NCBI RefSeq assembly: GCF_003076635.1
Contig: NZ_QDKG01000003.1
Coordinates: forward strand, 1 to 64,000
Source: Sphingobacterium corticibacter
Lineage (GTDB): Bacteria; Bacteroidota; Bacteroidia; Sphingobacteriales; Sphingobacteriaceae
DNA length: 64,000 nucleotides
Direction of reading: 5' to 3'
Below are positions 34,891 to 44,315 of the stretch, one piece after another (position 1 is the first letter of the stretch; the number at the start of each line of letters is the position of its first letter). Both the position numbers and the translations under genes were made by a program. The notes under the pieces were generated by a model. The model searched no databases, had not been told where the DNA came from, and was given only the letters and a program-made list of their open reading frames with translations.

Positions 34891-36474
34891 ATGAACCAAC
34901 ACAACGATGAAGGCCTAGTAAAACACTTGGCGAAGAAGGGTATTGACGACAAGATGGTCTTCGGGCATCCAGCGGGTTTGCTGGTGCTATTTTTTACTGA
35001 AATGTGGGAGCGTTTCAGTTATTACGGTATGCGGGCTTTGTTGACCGTATTTTTAGTGTCCGAAATCGCCAAAGGCGGATGGGGCTGGAATAACGAAGAA
35101 GCACTCTCTTTGTACAAATGGTACACCACTTTGGTATACTTCACACCGCTTATCGGAGGTATCTTAGCCGACAAATTAACTGGTTATAAAAAAGCGATCT
35201 TAATCGGAGCTTTTGTGATGACCTTAGGTCATGCTTCCATGGCTTTAGAAGGTATTTCTGAGAATTTCTTTTACTTAGGTTTAGCATTCATGGTATTGGG
35301 TAATGGTATGTTCAAACCTAATATTTCCTCGATGGTAGGTCAATTGTATCCAGATTCAAGCGCCAAAAAAGACGCTGGTTACACGATTTTCTACATGGGT
35401 ATCAATGCCGGAGCTTTCCTAGGATCGTTACTTTGCGGTTATATCGGAGAGAAAGTAGGTTGGCACTACGGATTTGGCTTAGCCGGTGTATTTATGTTTT
35501 TCGGTATGCTGCAGTTCTATTTCGGACAGCGTATTTTTGGTGTGGTGGGCGATAAACCCGGACACCAGATTCCGTTGGAGACAGAAGTAGCCGAAGTGAT
35601 TGAAGAGGAAGTAACGCCCAATCACGTGGTGCGCGATCGCTTGATCGTAGCAGGTGTATTAATGGTAGCGAGTATCCTTTTCTTCTTCGCATTCGAACAA
35701 GCCGGTGGGTCTATGACCATTTTTGCCAAAGATTATACACAACGCATCCTTTCTGGTACTGCGGCCACGAGTTTTAAGTGGATTGATGCGATATTGACGA
35801 TCATGCCAATCGTCATCGTTACTTACGTATTATTAAGTTTAGCGCGCAAGATTGTACATCAATATCCTATAACCATTTTCTTTACCTTGCTATCTTTTGC
35901 ATCGATTGCTTTCTTGGGTTTTTGGAAGATCAATAATGAATTTAATTCGGAGGCGACTGAGGTAACGGTTTCTTGGTTTCAGATCCTGAACGCCTTCTTT
36001 ATCGTGACCTGTGCTTCCTTATTTAGTAAATTGTGGGAGAGAGTATGGAATCCATCTGGACCGATCAAGTTCGCGCTTGGTTTGGTATTGGTCGCGCTTG
36101 GTTTCGTTGCGATGGCTTATGGTAGCCGTGATATCCCCCAAGGAGCGTTAACAGCATCTGTCAGTATGTTGTGGCTAGTATTAGCCTATTTCTTCCATAC
36201 AATGGGTGAGCTATGTATTTCTCCTGTAGGATTATCGTACATCAGTAAGTTGTCTCCAAAAAACTTGGTCGGATTGATTTTTGGCTTTTGGTTCATGGCT
36301 ACAGCGATCGCGAATTATCTGGCAGGTTGGCTCGGTGGTTACATCGATCAGATTGCCAATGCGTATTCTATCTCTGTATTCTTCCTAATTATTGCAGGCT
36401 TGCCAGTGGCAGTCGCGGTGCTATTGGTGCTATTCAATCCAGTGTTAAAGCGGATGATGCATGGCATTAGATAA
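34891..36474 (+). CDS. POT-family peptide/proton symporter (1 of 3)
   Basis: 527 residues, about 14 helices. The ExxER motif is in TEMWERFSYYGMRALL, and the PTR2 signatures are GGILADKLTGYKKAI and FYMGINAGAFLGSLLCGYIGEKVGWHYGFG. It imports di- or tripeptides with protons through the inner membrane. It has its own upstream gap (146 bases, nothing else seen) and a terminator at its end, so it is transcribed apart from the next two POT genes. Confidence 0.94.
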   Translation: MNQHNDEGLVKHLAKKGIDDKMVFGHPAGLLVLFFTEMWERFSYYGMRALLTVFLVSEIAKGGWGWNNEEALSLYKWYTTLVYFTPLIGGILADKLTGYKKAILIGAFVMTLGHASMALEGISENFFYLGLAFMVLGNGMFKPNISSMVGQLYPDSSAKKDAGYTIFYMGINAGAFLGSLLCGYIGEKVGWHYGFGLAGVFMFFGMLQFYFGQRIFGVVGDKPGHQIPLETEVAEVIEEEVTPNHVVRDRLIVAGVLMVASILFFFAFEQAGGSMTIFAKDYTQRILSGTAATSFKWIDAILTIMPIVIVTYVLLSLARKIVHQYPITIFFTLLSFASIAFLGFWKINNEFNSEATEVTVSWFQILNAFFIVTCASLFSKLWERVWNPSGPIKFALGLVLVALGFVAMAYGSRDIPQGALTASVSMLWLVLAYFFHTMGELCISPVGLSYISKLSPKNLVGLIFGFWFMATAIANYLAGWLGGYIDQIANAYSISVFFLIIAGLPVAVAVLLVLFNPVLKRMMHGIR

Positions 36475-36497
36475 GTAATCACAATCAACGTATACAG

Positions 36498-36522
36498 AAG
36501 CGCCTTATAAAGGCGCTTTTTT
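36498..36522 (+). terminator. Terminator of the first POT gene
   Basis: AAGCGCC (36498-36504) pairs with GGCGCTT (36512-36518), followed by seven T. Confidence 0.85.
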
Positions 36523-36561
36523 TGTTTTTTAGAAGTAGATCAGTGTCTTCACTTATTTTTT

Positions 36562-36569
36562 TAACTTTG
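36562..36569 (+). promoter_or_regulatory. -7 element of the second POT gene
   Basis: TAACTTTG fits TAnnTTTG and lies after the previous terminator and 30 bases before ATG 36600, which supports the shorter start of that gene. Confidence 0.5.
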
Positions 36570-36599
36570 GGACTTGAAAATACATCCTTTTTATATTTT

Positions 36600-38375
36600 A
36601 TGATTCCATCTTCACCTATAAATCCAGCAGGCGCTACAGATAGCGAGCCGGAGAAGTTGCTATTGGGGCACTTTCCAGGATTATTTGTGTTGTTTTTCAC
36701 AGAAATGTGGGAGCGATTCTCTTTTTACGGTATGCGCGTCTTGCTGATACAATTCCTGACCGCTTCAGTATTAACGGCCAATCCAGGTTGGGGCTGGTCT
36801 GCTGAGCAGGCTGGTGCGTTGTACGGTACGTATGCGATGTTATTGTACATCACACCGATCTTTGGTGGTGTGATTGCCGATAAATATATTGGTTCACGTG
36901 CTGCTGTGATTATTGGCGCGATCATCATGACGCTAGGTCACGCTTCCATGGCATTTAATTCTCCGATTATGTTCTTTATCGGATTGGCCGGTTTAGTGAT
37001 CGGTACGGGCTTTTTCAAGCCTAATATGCCTGCTATCCTCGGCGAAATGTACCGTTATCGTCCAGAGAAGAAAGACGGTGCCTATACAATCTTCTATATG
37101 GGAGTGAATGCCGGCGCATTTTTCGGCATGATGCTTTGTGGTTATTTAGGCGAAACGATGGGTTGGCATTGGGGATTTGGCCTCGCCGGAATATTTATGC
37201 TTTTAGGCACGATCCAATTTTGGTTAGCAAAACCTATTACGGGCGATTTGGGTGTCTTGAAGAAGTCGACTACTCCTGAACAAAAAGAAGTCACGAATCT
37301 GGAAGAAGGCGAGACGAGTTACAATCGTTTTACCAAGCTAGATTTCTTCCTGATTGTGATTGTTTCTATCGTAGGGCTAACGTACGCATTTAATGATCCA
37401 TTATCCAAAAACAATGTGCTAGACATGTTTGCCTTCTTGGATACGGATAACCTTCGCGGACAAACCATCGTGGTATTAGTAGCATTGGTTATTTTCTTAG
37501 GTTTAGTAGTCTCTCGTATTTTACGTTATGCGAAAGTAGTAAGGGATCGCATGTTTGGGGTGATTCTATTGGCCGTATTCTTGATCTTTTTCTTCATGAG
37601 TTTTGAGCAAGGCGCGACGTCGTTGGTGCTTGTTGCGCGTGATTATGTAGATCGGGAACTGACGGGAAATAGCTTGTACATATTTAATACAATCAACACC
37701 TTACTGACCATCGTACCTTTGATTATTATTTCATGGGTTTTAGTTCGTTTATCGATCATTACTTGGTCGAAGACGGCTGCGTCTAATATCATTCTCTTTA
37801 TCTGTTTTATACTGATTTGGGGCGCGGGAATCTGGATGCTGTACCGTGAATTCACAGCCGAAGTTTCAGCGATCAAAGTTTCTTGGTTCTCCATTCTTAA
37901 CTCTTTCTTTATTATATCATTAGCATCTACCATCTCTAGGATTTGGGATTCTAAATACAATCCGTCTGCCGCAGTGAAATATGGCTTAGGTTTGTTCTTT
38001 GTAGCCATCGGATTCTTAATCTTAGGTATGGGATCACTTCAAGTTGGTTCTGGCGTAAAAATGTCGATGATCTTCTTGGTATTGACCTATTTATTTCACA
38101 CCATTGGAGAGCTCTTTATTTCTCCGGTAGGTTTGTCTTACGTTTCCAAATTGGTGCCTGCGCGTATGTTGGCTTTCATGTTTGGCATGTGGTATTTAGC
38201 GATTGCCATCGCGCAGAAGTTGGCCGCTATTCTGGGTGGACAAGTAGAGGTGATTCAAGAGAATTATTCGTTGAGCCACTTCTTCTTTCTCTTTACCATT
38301 ATTCCGGCAGCAGGCGGTTTATTGGTCATCTTATTAAATCCATTGATCAAAAAACTGATGCACGGCGTCAAATAG
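36600..38375 (+). CDS. POT-family peptide/proton symporter (2 of 3)
   Basis: 591 residues from ATG 36600; the frame is open from 36522 but that part holds the promoter. Signatures: TEMWERFSFYGMRVLL, GGVIADKYIGSRAAV, GTGFFKPNMPAILGEMY, FYMGVNAGAFFGMMLCGYLGETMGWHWGFG. It is longer than its neighbours because of an insertion around residues 215-330, with extra helices. It is separated from the third copy by only 20 bases, so 2 and 3 likely share a transcript. Confidence 0.93.
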   Translation: MIPSSPINPAGATDSEPEKLLLGHFPGLFVLFFTEMWERFSFYGMRVLLIQFLTASVLTANPGWGWSAEQAGALYGTYAMLLYITPIFGGVIADKYIGSRAAVIIGAIIMTLGHASMAFNSPIMFFIGLAGLVIGTGFFKPNMPAILGEMYRYRPEKKDGAYTIFYMGVNAGAFFGMMLCGYLGETMGWHWGFGLAGIFMLLGTIQFWLAKPITGDLGVLKKSTTPEQKEVTNLEEGETSYNRFTKLDFFLIVIVSIVGLTYAFNDPLSKNNVLDMFAFLDTDNLRGQTIVVLVALVIFLGLVVSRILRYAKVVRDRMFGVILLAVFLIFFFMSFEQGATSLVLVARDYVDRELTGNSLYIFNTINTLLTIVPLIIISWVLVRLSIITWSKTAASNIILFICFILIWGAGIWMLYREFTAEVSAIKVSWFSILNSFFIISLASTISRIWDSKYNPSAAVKYGLGLFFVAIGFLILGMGSLQVGSGVKMSMIFLVLTYLFHTIGELFISPVGLSYVSKLVPARMLAFMFGMWYLAIAIAQKLAAILGGQVEVIQENYSLSHFFFLFTIIPAAGGLLVILLNPLIKKLMHGVK

Positions 38376-38395
38376 CCTCATCTTAAAAATTACAT

Positions 38396-39880
38396 ATGTC
38401 TAAAGAATTGACGTTAGAAGATATTCAGAATTTTGACGGGAAATACCCGAAACAACTGTGGTATCTCTTTTTGGTGGAAATGTGGGAGCGCTTCTGTTTT
38501 TACGGAATGCGTGGGGTGTTAGCCATCTTCATGGTCGACCAACTCTTGTTGTCCGATCGCGATGCTAATCTAAAATATGGGGCAATACAAGCCTTTGTAT
38601 ATGCCTTTACCTTCGTAGGAGGGATCTTTGCGGATAAGTTTTTAGGCTTCAAACGCTCGTTGATCTTTGGTGCTTCGATGATGTTGCTGGGCAACGGATT
38701 AATTGCTTTATCACCGCACGATTATTTCTATTTCGGTATTGCGCTCACGATCATTGGTACCGGTTTTTTCAAACCGAATATATCTTCGATGGTGGGTGAC
38801 TTGTACAGAGAGGATGATCCACGAAGAGATGCTGGTTTTGGGATGTTCTATTCTGGGATCAATGTCGGTGCATTATTAGGTGGTATTCTATGTGTGTATT
38901 TGGGCAAAAACTATTCTTGGAATTATGCCTTTGCGGCAGCAGCGCTGGTGATGTTAATCGGATTGATCATCTTCTTAGCAACCAAAAGACACATCAAACC
39001 GATTGGAAATAGTCCGCTACTGCATATGCCTAACGCAACGCGTATTCGCACGGAACTATTTGTTTATTTAGCAGCCTTGGCCAGTATTCCACTTATCTTT
39101 ATGATGATCAATAATACGCGCTACACCGATTACTTTATGTATATCATTGGTCCGATCGCTTTAGGTTACTTCTTCTTGCAGATGAAAAGAGAAAGCGATT
39201 CGAAAGCGCGTCAGCAACTGATGGCTGCCTTGATATTGATTCTATTCTCCATCTTGTTTTTCGCGATTTTCGAACAGGCGGGCGGGTCTTTAGCGTTATT
39301 TGCTAACAACAACCTTCATGATAATCTCTTATTCTTTAACATAGATCCCAATGTGGTCAATAATGGTGCAAATTCATTGTTTGTGATTGTGTTCAGTCCG
39401 CTTCTTGGGCTGCTTTGGCTGGCCATGGCACGAAAGAAAGCGGAGCCCAATACGGTGATCAAGTTCGCTTTAGGTTTCGTGTTTTTAGGTTTGGCCTACT
39501 ATCTGTTTTTCGGAACGCGCTTTTTTGCGGATGCCGAAGGCAAAACTTCCTTGGGCGTATTTACCTTAGCTTATTTGGCGGTTACCATCGGAGAATTATG
39601 TCTGTCGCCGATCGGTCTATCGATGATTACGAAGCTATCACCAAAACGCTTAGGTGGTATGATGATGGGTTTGTGGTTTTTGGCTAGTGCTTACGGACAA
39701 TATGTAGCCGGATTGCTAGGCGCAGGAATGTCTTCGCCAGATGAAAATGCTACGGCCTTAGACAAATTGATGGCATACACCGATGGTTACCAACAGTTGG
39801 CAATTTATTCTATCGTGGCAGCGATTATCTTGTTTGCCCTTTCTCCATTCATCAAACGATTGATGCACGGCGTTAGATAG
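38396..39880 (+). CDS. POT-family peptide/proton symporter (3 of 3)
   Basis: 494 residues. Signatures: VEMWERFCFYGMRGVL, GGIFADKFLGFKRSL, GTGFFKPNISSMVGDLY and FYSGINVGALLGGILCVYLG. The usual FYMGINxGA appears as FYSGINVGA. It has diverged more from copies 1 and 2 than they have from each other, as judged by eye. Three adjacent copies suggest different peptide ranges rather than simple redundancy. Confidence 0.93.
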   Translation: MSKELTLEDIQNFDGKYPKQLWYLFLVEMWERFCFYGMRGVLAIFMVDQLLLSDRDANLKYGAIQAFVYAFTFVGGIFADKFLGFKRSLIFGASMMLLGNGLIALSPHDYFYFGIALTIIGTGFFKPNISSMVGDLYREDDPRRDAGFGMFYSGINVGALLGGILCVYLGKNYSWNYAFAAAALVMLIGLIIFLATKRHIKPIGNSPLLHMPNATRIRTELFVYLAALASIPLIFMMINNTRYTDYFMYIIGPIALGYFFLQMKRESDSKARQQLMAALILILFSILFFAIFEQAGGSLALFANNNLHDNLLFFNIDPNVVNNGANSLFVIVFSPLLGLLWLAMARKKAEPNTVIKFALGFVFLGLAYYLFFGTRFFADAEGKTSLGVFTLAYLAVTIGELCLSPIGLSMITKLSPKRLGGMMMGLWFLASAYGQYVAGLLGAGMSSPDENATALDKLMAYTDGYQQLAIYSIVAAIILFALSPFIKRLMHGVR

Positions 39881-39924
39881 CAGATTTTATTTAGTACATT
39901 TATCTTTTAGAACCATAATACACC

Positions 39925-40665
39925 GTGGCAGACAGTCTGATAATCATTCCTACATACAATGAAAAGGAAAACATAGAGCGCATCATTCGTAAAGTGTTTT
40001 CGTTGGAAGGTGACTTTCATATTTTGATTGTAGATGATGGTTCTCCGGACGGCACCGGCATGATTGTGAAGGAATTGTGTCAATTTTTTCCGGATCGTTT
40101 GCATATCGAAGAGCGACGCGGAAAGTTGGGCTTAGGTACGGCCTATATTCACGGTTTTCGCTGGGCCTTAGCACGGGAATATGCGTATATCTTTGAGATG
40201 GATGCCGATTTCAGTCATAACCCAGACGATCTATTGCGCTTGAAAGAAGCGTGCATCACTGGTGCCGATATGGCGGTGGGATCGCGTTATATTCAAGGCG
40301 TGAATGTGGTGAATTGGCCAATGAAGCGGGTGCTATTATCTTACTTCGCTTCCATGTATGTGCGCGCGATTATGCGTATTGATATTCAAGATGCGACGGC
40401 CGGTTTTGTATGTTTCCGGCGCGAAGTGTTAGAAACGATTCCATTAGATAAGATCCGTTTCGTAGGCTACGCTTTCCAGATCGAAATGAAATTTAAAGCC
40501 ATCCAAGATGGATTCCGTGTGGTGGAAGTGCCTATTATCTTTACCGATCGTACGCACGGTACTTCGAAGATGAGTACCAAGATTTTTAGAGAAGCATTTT
40601 GGGGCGTTATAAGCTTGAAATGGGCGAGTTTGTTTATGAAATCGAATAGAAAGGGGCGTAATTGA
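39925..40665 (+). CDS. Dpm1-like family 2 glycosyltransferase
   Basis: 246 residues starting at GTG 39925, as no ATG precedes the first strand ([15 protein letters not shown]). The GT-A fold shows [41 protein letters not shown] (metal-binding DxD), and [15 protein letters not shown]. It matches polyprenol monophosphomannose synthases, which transfer mannose from GDP-mannose to a lipid carrier. No membrane helix follows the catalytic domain, so it is a peripheral enzyme. Its stop overlaps the ruvB ATG by one base. Confidence 0.9.
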   Translation: MADSLIIIPTYNEKENIERIIRKVFSLEGDFHILIVDDGSPDGTGMIVKELCQFFPDRLHIEERRGKLGLGTAYIHGFRWALAREYAYIFEMDADFSHNPDDLLRLKEACITGADMAVGSRYIQGVNVVNWPMKRVLLSYFASMYVRAIMRIDIQDATAGFVCFRREVLETIPLDKIRFVGYAFQIEMKFKAIQDGFRVVEVPIIFTDRTHGTSKMSTKIFREAFWGVISLKWASLFMKSNRKGRN

Positions 40666-41687
40666 TGAACGAAAATCTAGATCCAAATGCGGAACGGCTA
40701 AGCCATACCGACAAAGACTTGGAACGTGTATTGCGTCCGCAAACCTTTGAAGATTTCACGGGGCAAGCCAAGATCTTAGAAAACCTATCTATTTTCGTAA
40801 AAGCCGCAAAATTACGCGGCGAAGCCTTAGATCATGTCTTATTGCATGGCCCTCCAGGCCTTGGAAAGACGACGCTTTCCCATATTATTGCTAACGAAAT
40901 GGGAGTGGGCATCAAAATCACTTCTGGTCCGGTGTTGGACAAACCAGGAGATCTTGCCGGACTGTTGACTGGATTAGACGAAGGCGATATTCTATTTATA
41001 GATGAGATCCATCGTTTGAGCCCTTTGGTCGAAGAATATTTGTATTCGGCGATGGAGGATTTTAAGATTGATATCATGCTCGAAACTGGTCCGAATGCCC
41101 GTTCTGTGCAAATCAGTCTGAATCCTTTTACTTTAGTAGGAGCAACGACCCGATCGGGTTTATTGACGGCTCCATTACGAGCTCGGTTTGGTATCAATTC
41201 TCGTTTGCAATATTACGATGTGAAGTTGTTGACTACGATTGTCGAGCGTTCTGCGCATATTATCCGAGTGCCGATTACCGAAGAAGGCGCTTACGAAATC
41301 GCCCGACGCAGTCGTGGTACGCCACGTATCGCCAATGCTTTGCTGCGCCGTACACGTGATTTTGCACAAATAAAAGGAACAGGCAATATTGATAAAGCCA
41401 TTGCACAGTTTGCTTTGAATGCACTCAATGTAGATGAGCATGGTTTGGATGAGATGGACAATCGTATATTGTCGACGATTATTGATAAGTTTAAAGGTGG
41501 TCCTGTCGGTCTTAAAACCATCGCAACCGCAGTAGGCGAGGATGAAGGAACGATAGAAGATGTATACGAACCCTATTTGATCCAAGAAGGTTATTTGATG
41601 CGTACTTCTCGTGGTCGTGAGTGCACGGAATTAGCCTTTAAACATTTGGGTAAGCTTTATCCGCGGGGAGGAAACACGCTCTTTTAG
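40665..41687 (+). CDS. ruvB: Holliday junction branch migration ATPase RuvB
   Basis: 340 residues from ATG 40665 (a TTG one codon earlier is possible). The AAA+ core has [16 protein letters not shown] (Walker A), [14 protein letters not shown] (Walker B), [19 protein letters not shown] (sensor 1 and arginine finger region), and the C-terminal winged helix ends [21 protein letters not shown]. It drives branch migration with RuvA. The start codon overlaps the glycosyltransferase stop (TGATG), so the two are translationally coupled. Confidence 0.97.
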   Translation: MNENLDPNAERLSHTDKDLERVLRPQTFEDFTGQAKILENLSIFVKAAKLRGEALDHVLLHGPPGLGKTTLSHIIANEMGVGIKITSGPVLDKPGDLAGLLTGLDEGDILFIDEIHRLSPLVEEYLYSAMEDFKIDIMLETGPNARSVQISLNPFTLVGATTRSGLLTAPLRARFGINSRLQYYDVKLLTTIVERSAHIIRVPITEEGAYEIARRSRGTPRIANALLRRTRDFAQIKGTGNIDKAIAQFALNALNVDEHGLDEMDNRILSTIIDKFKGGPVGLKTIATAVGEDEGTIEDVYEPYLIQEGYLMRTSRGRECTELAFKHLGKLYPRGGNTLF

Positions 41688-41746
41688 ACACATCAGGATT
41701 TATGGGGTGACTCCACCTCATTCCAAAGCTCAAGACCACTCCCTAA

Positions 41747-41767
41747 AGCAGCACATCATGCTGTTTT
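41747..41767 (+). terminator. Weak terminator after ruvB
   Basis: AGCAGCA (41747-41753) pairs imperfectly with TGCTGTT (41759-41765), followed by a short T-run. Confidence 0.4.
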
Positions 41768-41795
41768 GAAAAAAAAATCTCCACAATCGGCTTTA

Positions 41796-41827
41796 GTTAA
41801 GTGAATATTTATTAATTTTCACTTAAC
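41796..41827. promoter_or_regulatory. Inverted repeat upstream of cstA, candidate operator
   Basis: GTTAAGTGAA (41796-41805) and TTCACTTAAC (41818-41827) are perfect reverse complements with a 12-base AT spacer, 67 bases before the cstA ATG. The 22-bp centre spacing suits a dimeric regulator. The sequence is not a match to the E. coli CRP site. Confidence 0.45.
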
Positions 41828-41893
41828 ATTTCTATGTGCCATAGCGATATTTAGTCCAGTCATAAACCCACTTGCATACTAAAATCTTTAAGA

Positions 41894-43735
41894 ATGGAAT
41901 TTCTAGACGGCATGAATGCCTTAACGTTGGTCTTTGTCGCATTGCTTGTGCTGGCTATTGGCTACCGATTTTATGGCCTTTTCTTGGCTAGCAAAGTGCT
42001 TCGATTAAATGCGGAAGTCGTGACTCCAGCCGTTGAATTTGCAGATGGACGTGATTACGTAAAAACAAACAAGAATGTCTTGTTTGGTCACCATTTTGCG
42101 GCTATCGCCGCAGCAGGTCCTTTAGTCGGTCCGGTTTTAGCAGCACAATTTGGATATTTGCCCGGTACGTTGTGGATATTAATTGGCTGTGTGCTGGCTG
42201 GTGGCGTACATGATATGGTGGTGCTATTTGCCTCTATGCGACACAAAGGGCAGAGCTTGGCTTCTATCGCTTCCAAAGAAATTGGTCCAGTAACCGGCAC
42301 AATTGCTGGAGTTGCTGTGCTCTTTATTCTAATACTGACTTTAGCTGGTTTGTCGTTGGCTTGCATCAGTGCGATGCATGAAGCATCATGGTCACTTTTC
42401 ACCGTAATTATTACCATGCCGATTGCGATTATTATGGGCTTGATCATGCGTTATCGGAAAGACAGCGTTACATTTGCCAGTATCCTGGGCGGTATTTTGT
42501 TAATTGTTGGTATCGTTGGTGGTCACAATCTCATGCAAATTCCGTTTCTCAATGATCTATTTCATTGGGATGTATCGACCATATCTATTGCTATTGCCAT
42601 CTACGGTTTTCTAGCCTCCGTATTGCCTATTTGGTTTTTACTGGTGCCCCGTGATTATTTATCCACCTATTTAAAAATTGGTACCATACTGATGTTGGCT
42701 GTCGGAATTATATTCGTACATCCGACTTTAGAAATGCCGGCACTGACCGAATTTATTCATGGTGGCGGACCCGTGATCGGAGGTCCAGTGTTGCCATTTA
42801 TCTTTATTGTGATCGCTTGTGGTGCGATTTCCGGTTTTCACGCCGTTATTGCGACAGGTACGACGCCAAAAATGATTGGTAACGAGAAAGAAATACTTTT
42901 TGTCGGCTATGGTGCTATGCTAGTTGAAGGTTTTGTGGCCTTGATGGCGCTTATTGCGGCGTGTACGCTGATGCCGGGGGATTATTTCGCGATCAATACT
43001 CCTACAGCTGGTTATGCGCAATTTCTGATTGACAATCCCCATCTTCATACCGTAGATCTGCCGCATTTTATGGAGAAAATTGGGGTCGATTTGCAAGGTC
43101 GTACTGGGGGCGCGGTATCTCTGGCAGTCGGCATGGCACATATTTTTAATAGCATTCCCTATATGGACGAAATAATGGCATATTGGTATAATTTTGCCAT
43201 TATGTTTGAAGCCGTATTCATCCTCACAGCGATTGATGCAGGCACGCGTGTTGGTCGGTTTTTCCTACAAGAAATGTTGGGAAGTGTCATTCCTAGATTT
43301 CGTGACAAAGATTGGCTGCCAGGCGTTATTGTTGCGAGCTTTTTATTCACTTTCGCTTGGGGCTATCTCGTCTATACAGGAAATGTGAGCAGCATTTGGC
43401 CGTTATTTGGTATTAGTAATCAATTACTGGCGGCTTGTGGTTTAATTGTCTGTACGACTATGCTTTTGCGAATGGATCGAGGGAAGTATGCGTTGTGTGC
43501 CGCCGTTCCCGGTGTGATGATGGCACTGATTACTTTTTGGGCAGGTTATCTGCAGGTCGCGAATATTTATATTCCAGCAGGTGATTACTTGTTAGCCAGT
43601 TTAGCCATCATTGCGATGGCATTGATGCTGATTGTATTTATATCCGCTTTCAGAAAGTGGTACGAGCTTTCGAAGAAAGTGCCGACCGAAACAGATTTTT
43701 ACGGCGAGAAGGTAAAGGAGCTGGTCGAACGATAG
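41894..43735 (+). CDS. cstA: Carbon starvation protein A (peptide/pyruvate transporter)
   Basis: 613 residues with about 16-18 helices; E. coli CstA has 701. Family marks: DGRDYVKTNKNVLFGHHFAAIAAAGPLVGPVLAAQFGYLPG, GGVHDMVVLFASMRHKGQSLASIA, SGFHAVIATGTTPKMI, and FGISNQLLAACGL. CstA-type proteins import peptides or pyruvate at carbon shortage. An inverted repeat in the upstream gap may be its operator. It is followed convergently by a short conserved hypothetical gene. Confidence 0.95.
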   Translation: MEFLDGMNALTLVFVALLVLAIGYRFYGLFLASKVLRLNAEVVTPAVEFADGRDYVKTNKNVLFGHHFAAIAAAGPLVGPVLAAQFGYLPGTLWILIGCVLAGGVHDMVVLFASMRHKGQSLASIASKEIGPVTGTIAGVAVLFILILTLAGLSLACISAMHEASWSLFTVIITMPIAIIMGLIMRYRKDSVTFASILGGILLIVGIVGGHNLMQIPFLNDLFHWDVSTISIAIAIYGFLASVLPIWFLLVPRDYLSTYLKIGTILMLAVGIIFVHPTLEMPALTEFIHGGGPVIGGPVLPFIFIVIACGAISGFHAVIATGTTPKMIGNEKEILFVGYGAMLVEGFVALMALIAACTLMPGDYFAINTPTAGYAQFLIDNPHLHTVDLPHFMEKIGVDLQGRTGGAVSLAVGMAHIFNSIPYMDEIMAYWYNFAIMFEAVFILTAIDAGTRVGRFFLQEMLGSVIPRFRDKDWLPGVIVASFLFTFAWGYLVYTGNVSSIWPLFGISNQLLAACGLIVCTTMLLRMDRGKYALCAAVPGVMMALITFWAGYLQVANIYIPAGDYLLASLAIIAMALMLIVFISAFRKWYELSKKVPTETDFYGEKVKELVER

Positions 43736-43739
43736 TTTA

Positions 43740-44315
43740 TTAGGATCGCGGTTTCTGCTTGCGATGTAATTGTTTCAATACTTTTTGTCCTCTGGATCGG
43801 ATAGCAGGCGTTGTTCCCCGCTCAAGCAATAAACCGATTTCTGATTCGAGCGATTCTTTGATCCACTCATATCGCAGCGACATGGTATATAATAATTCGA
43901 TGGAATTGGCGACGACAGCGATGGATTTGTCGGCTGTAGTGAGCCAGTCGAATCCGCAGTTGATGAGCTCTTCGTCTTGATCTTCGGTGGTTGTGTAGGA
44001 AGAACTTTTTAGAGCTTGTAGATAGATATTGCCTAAAATCCGTTGCGCACCTTCTATAGTAATTCTTAAACGATTTAATACGAGAAAATCGAAGATGGTA
44101 GGAAGATCTGCTTTATGTGCAAGGACATATTTTTCTAAAAACCAGATGGCGTGCAGTGCCAAATTATTCTTTGTCTGCTCGACCACACAGAGCGATAACA
44201 GTTTTTCGAGGTCAACACCCTTATCGCATAGTGGGCTGCTATCCGCAAGTTCATGTTTTTCTAACCACAACATAAAGCGTGTTTTCTGAATCTGATAAGC
44301 TTCGGATGCATTCAT
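43740..44315 (-). CDS. Conserved helical protein of unknown function
   Basis: 191 residues, all-helical by composition and probably HEAT-like (repeated L-x-x-L pairs: LEKLLSLCVVEQTKNNLALHAIWFLEKYVL; IFDFLVLNRLRITIEGAQRILGNIYLQAL). No signal peptide or catalytic motif. Its ATG overlaps the stop of the helicase gene by one base, so it is translated from the same message. From memory, such proteins occur next to this helicase in other Sphingobacteria, but their role is unknown. Confidence 0.7.
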   Translation of the reverse strand: MNASEAYQIQKTRFMLWLEKHELADSSPLCDKGVDLEKLLSLCVVEQTKNNLALHAIWFLEKYVLAHKADLPTIFDFLVLNRLRITIEGAQRILGNIYLQALKSSSYTTTEDQDEELINCGFDWLTTADKSIAVVANSIELLYTMSLRYEWIKESLESEIGLLLERGTTPAIRSRGQKVLKQLHRKQKPRS

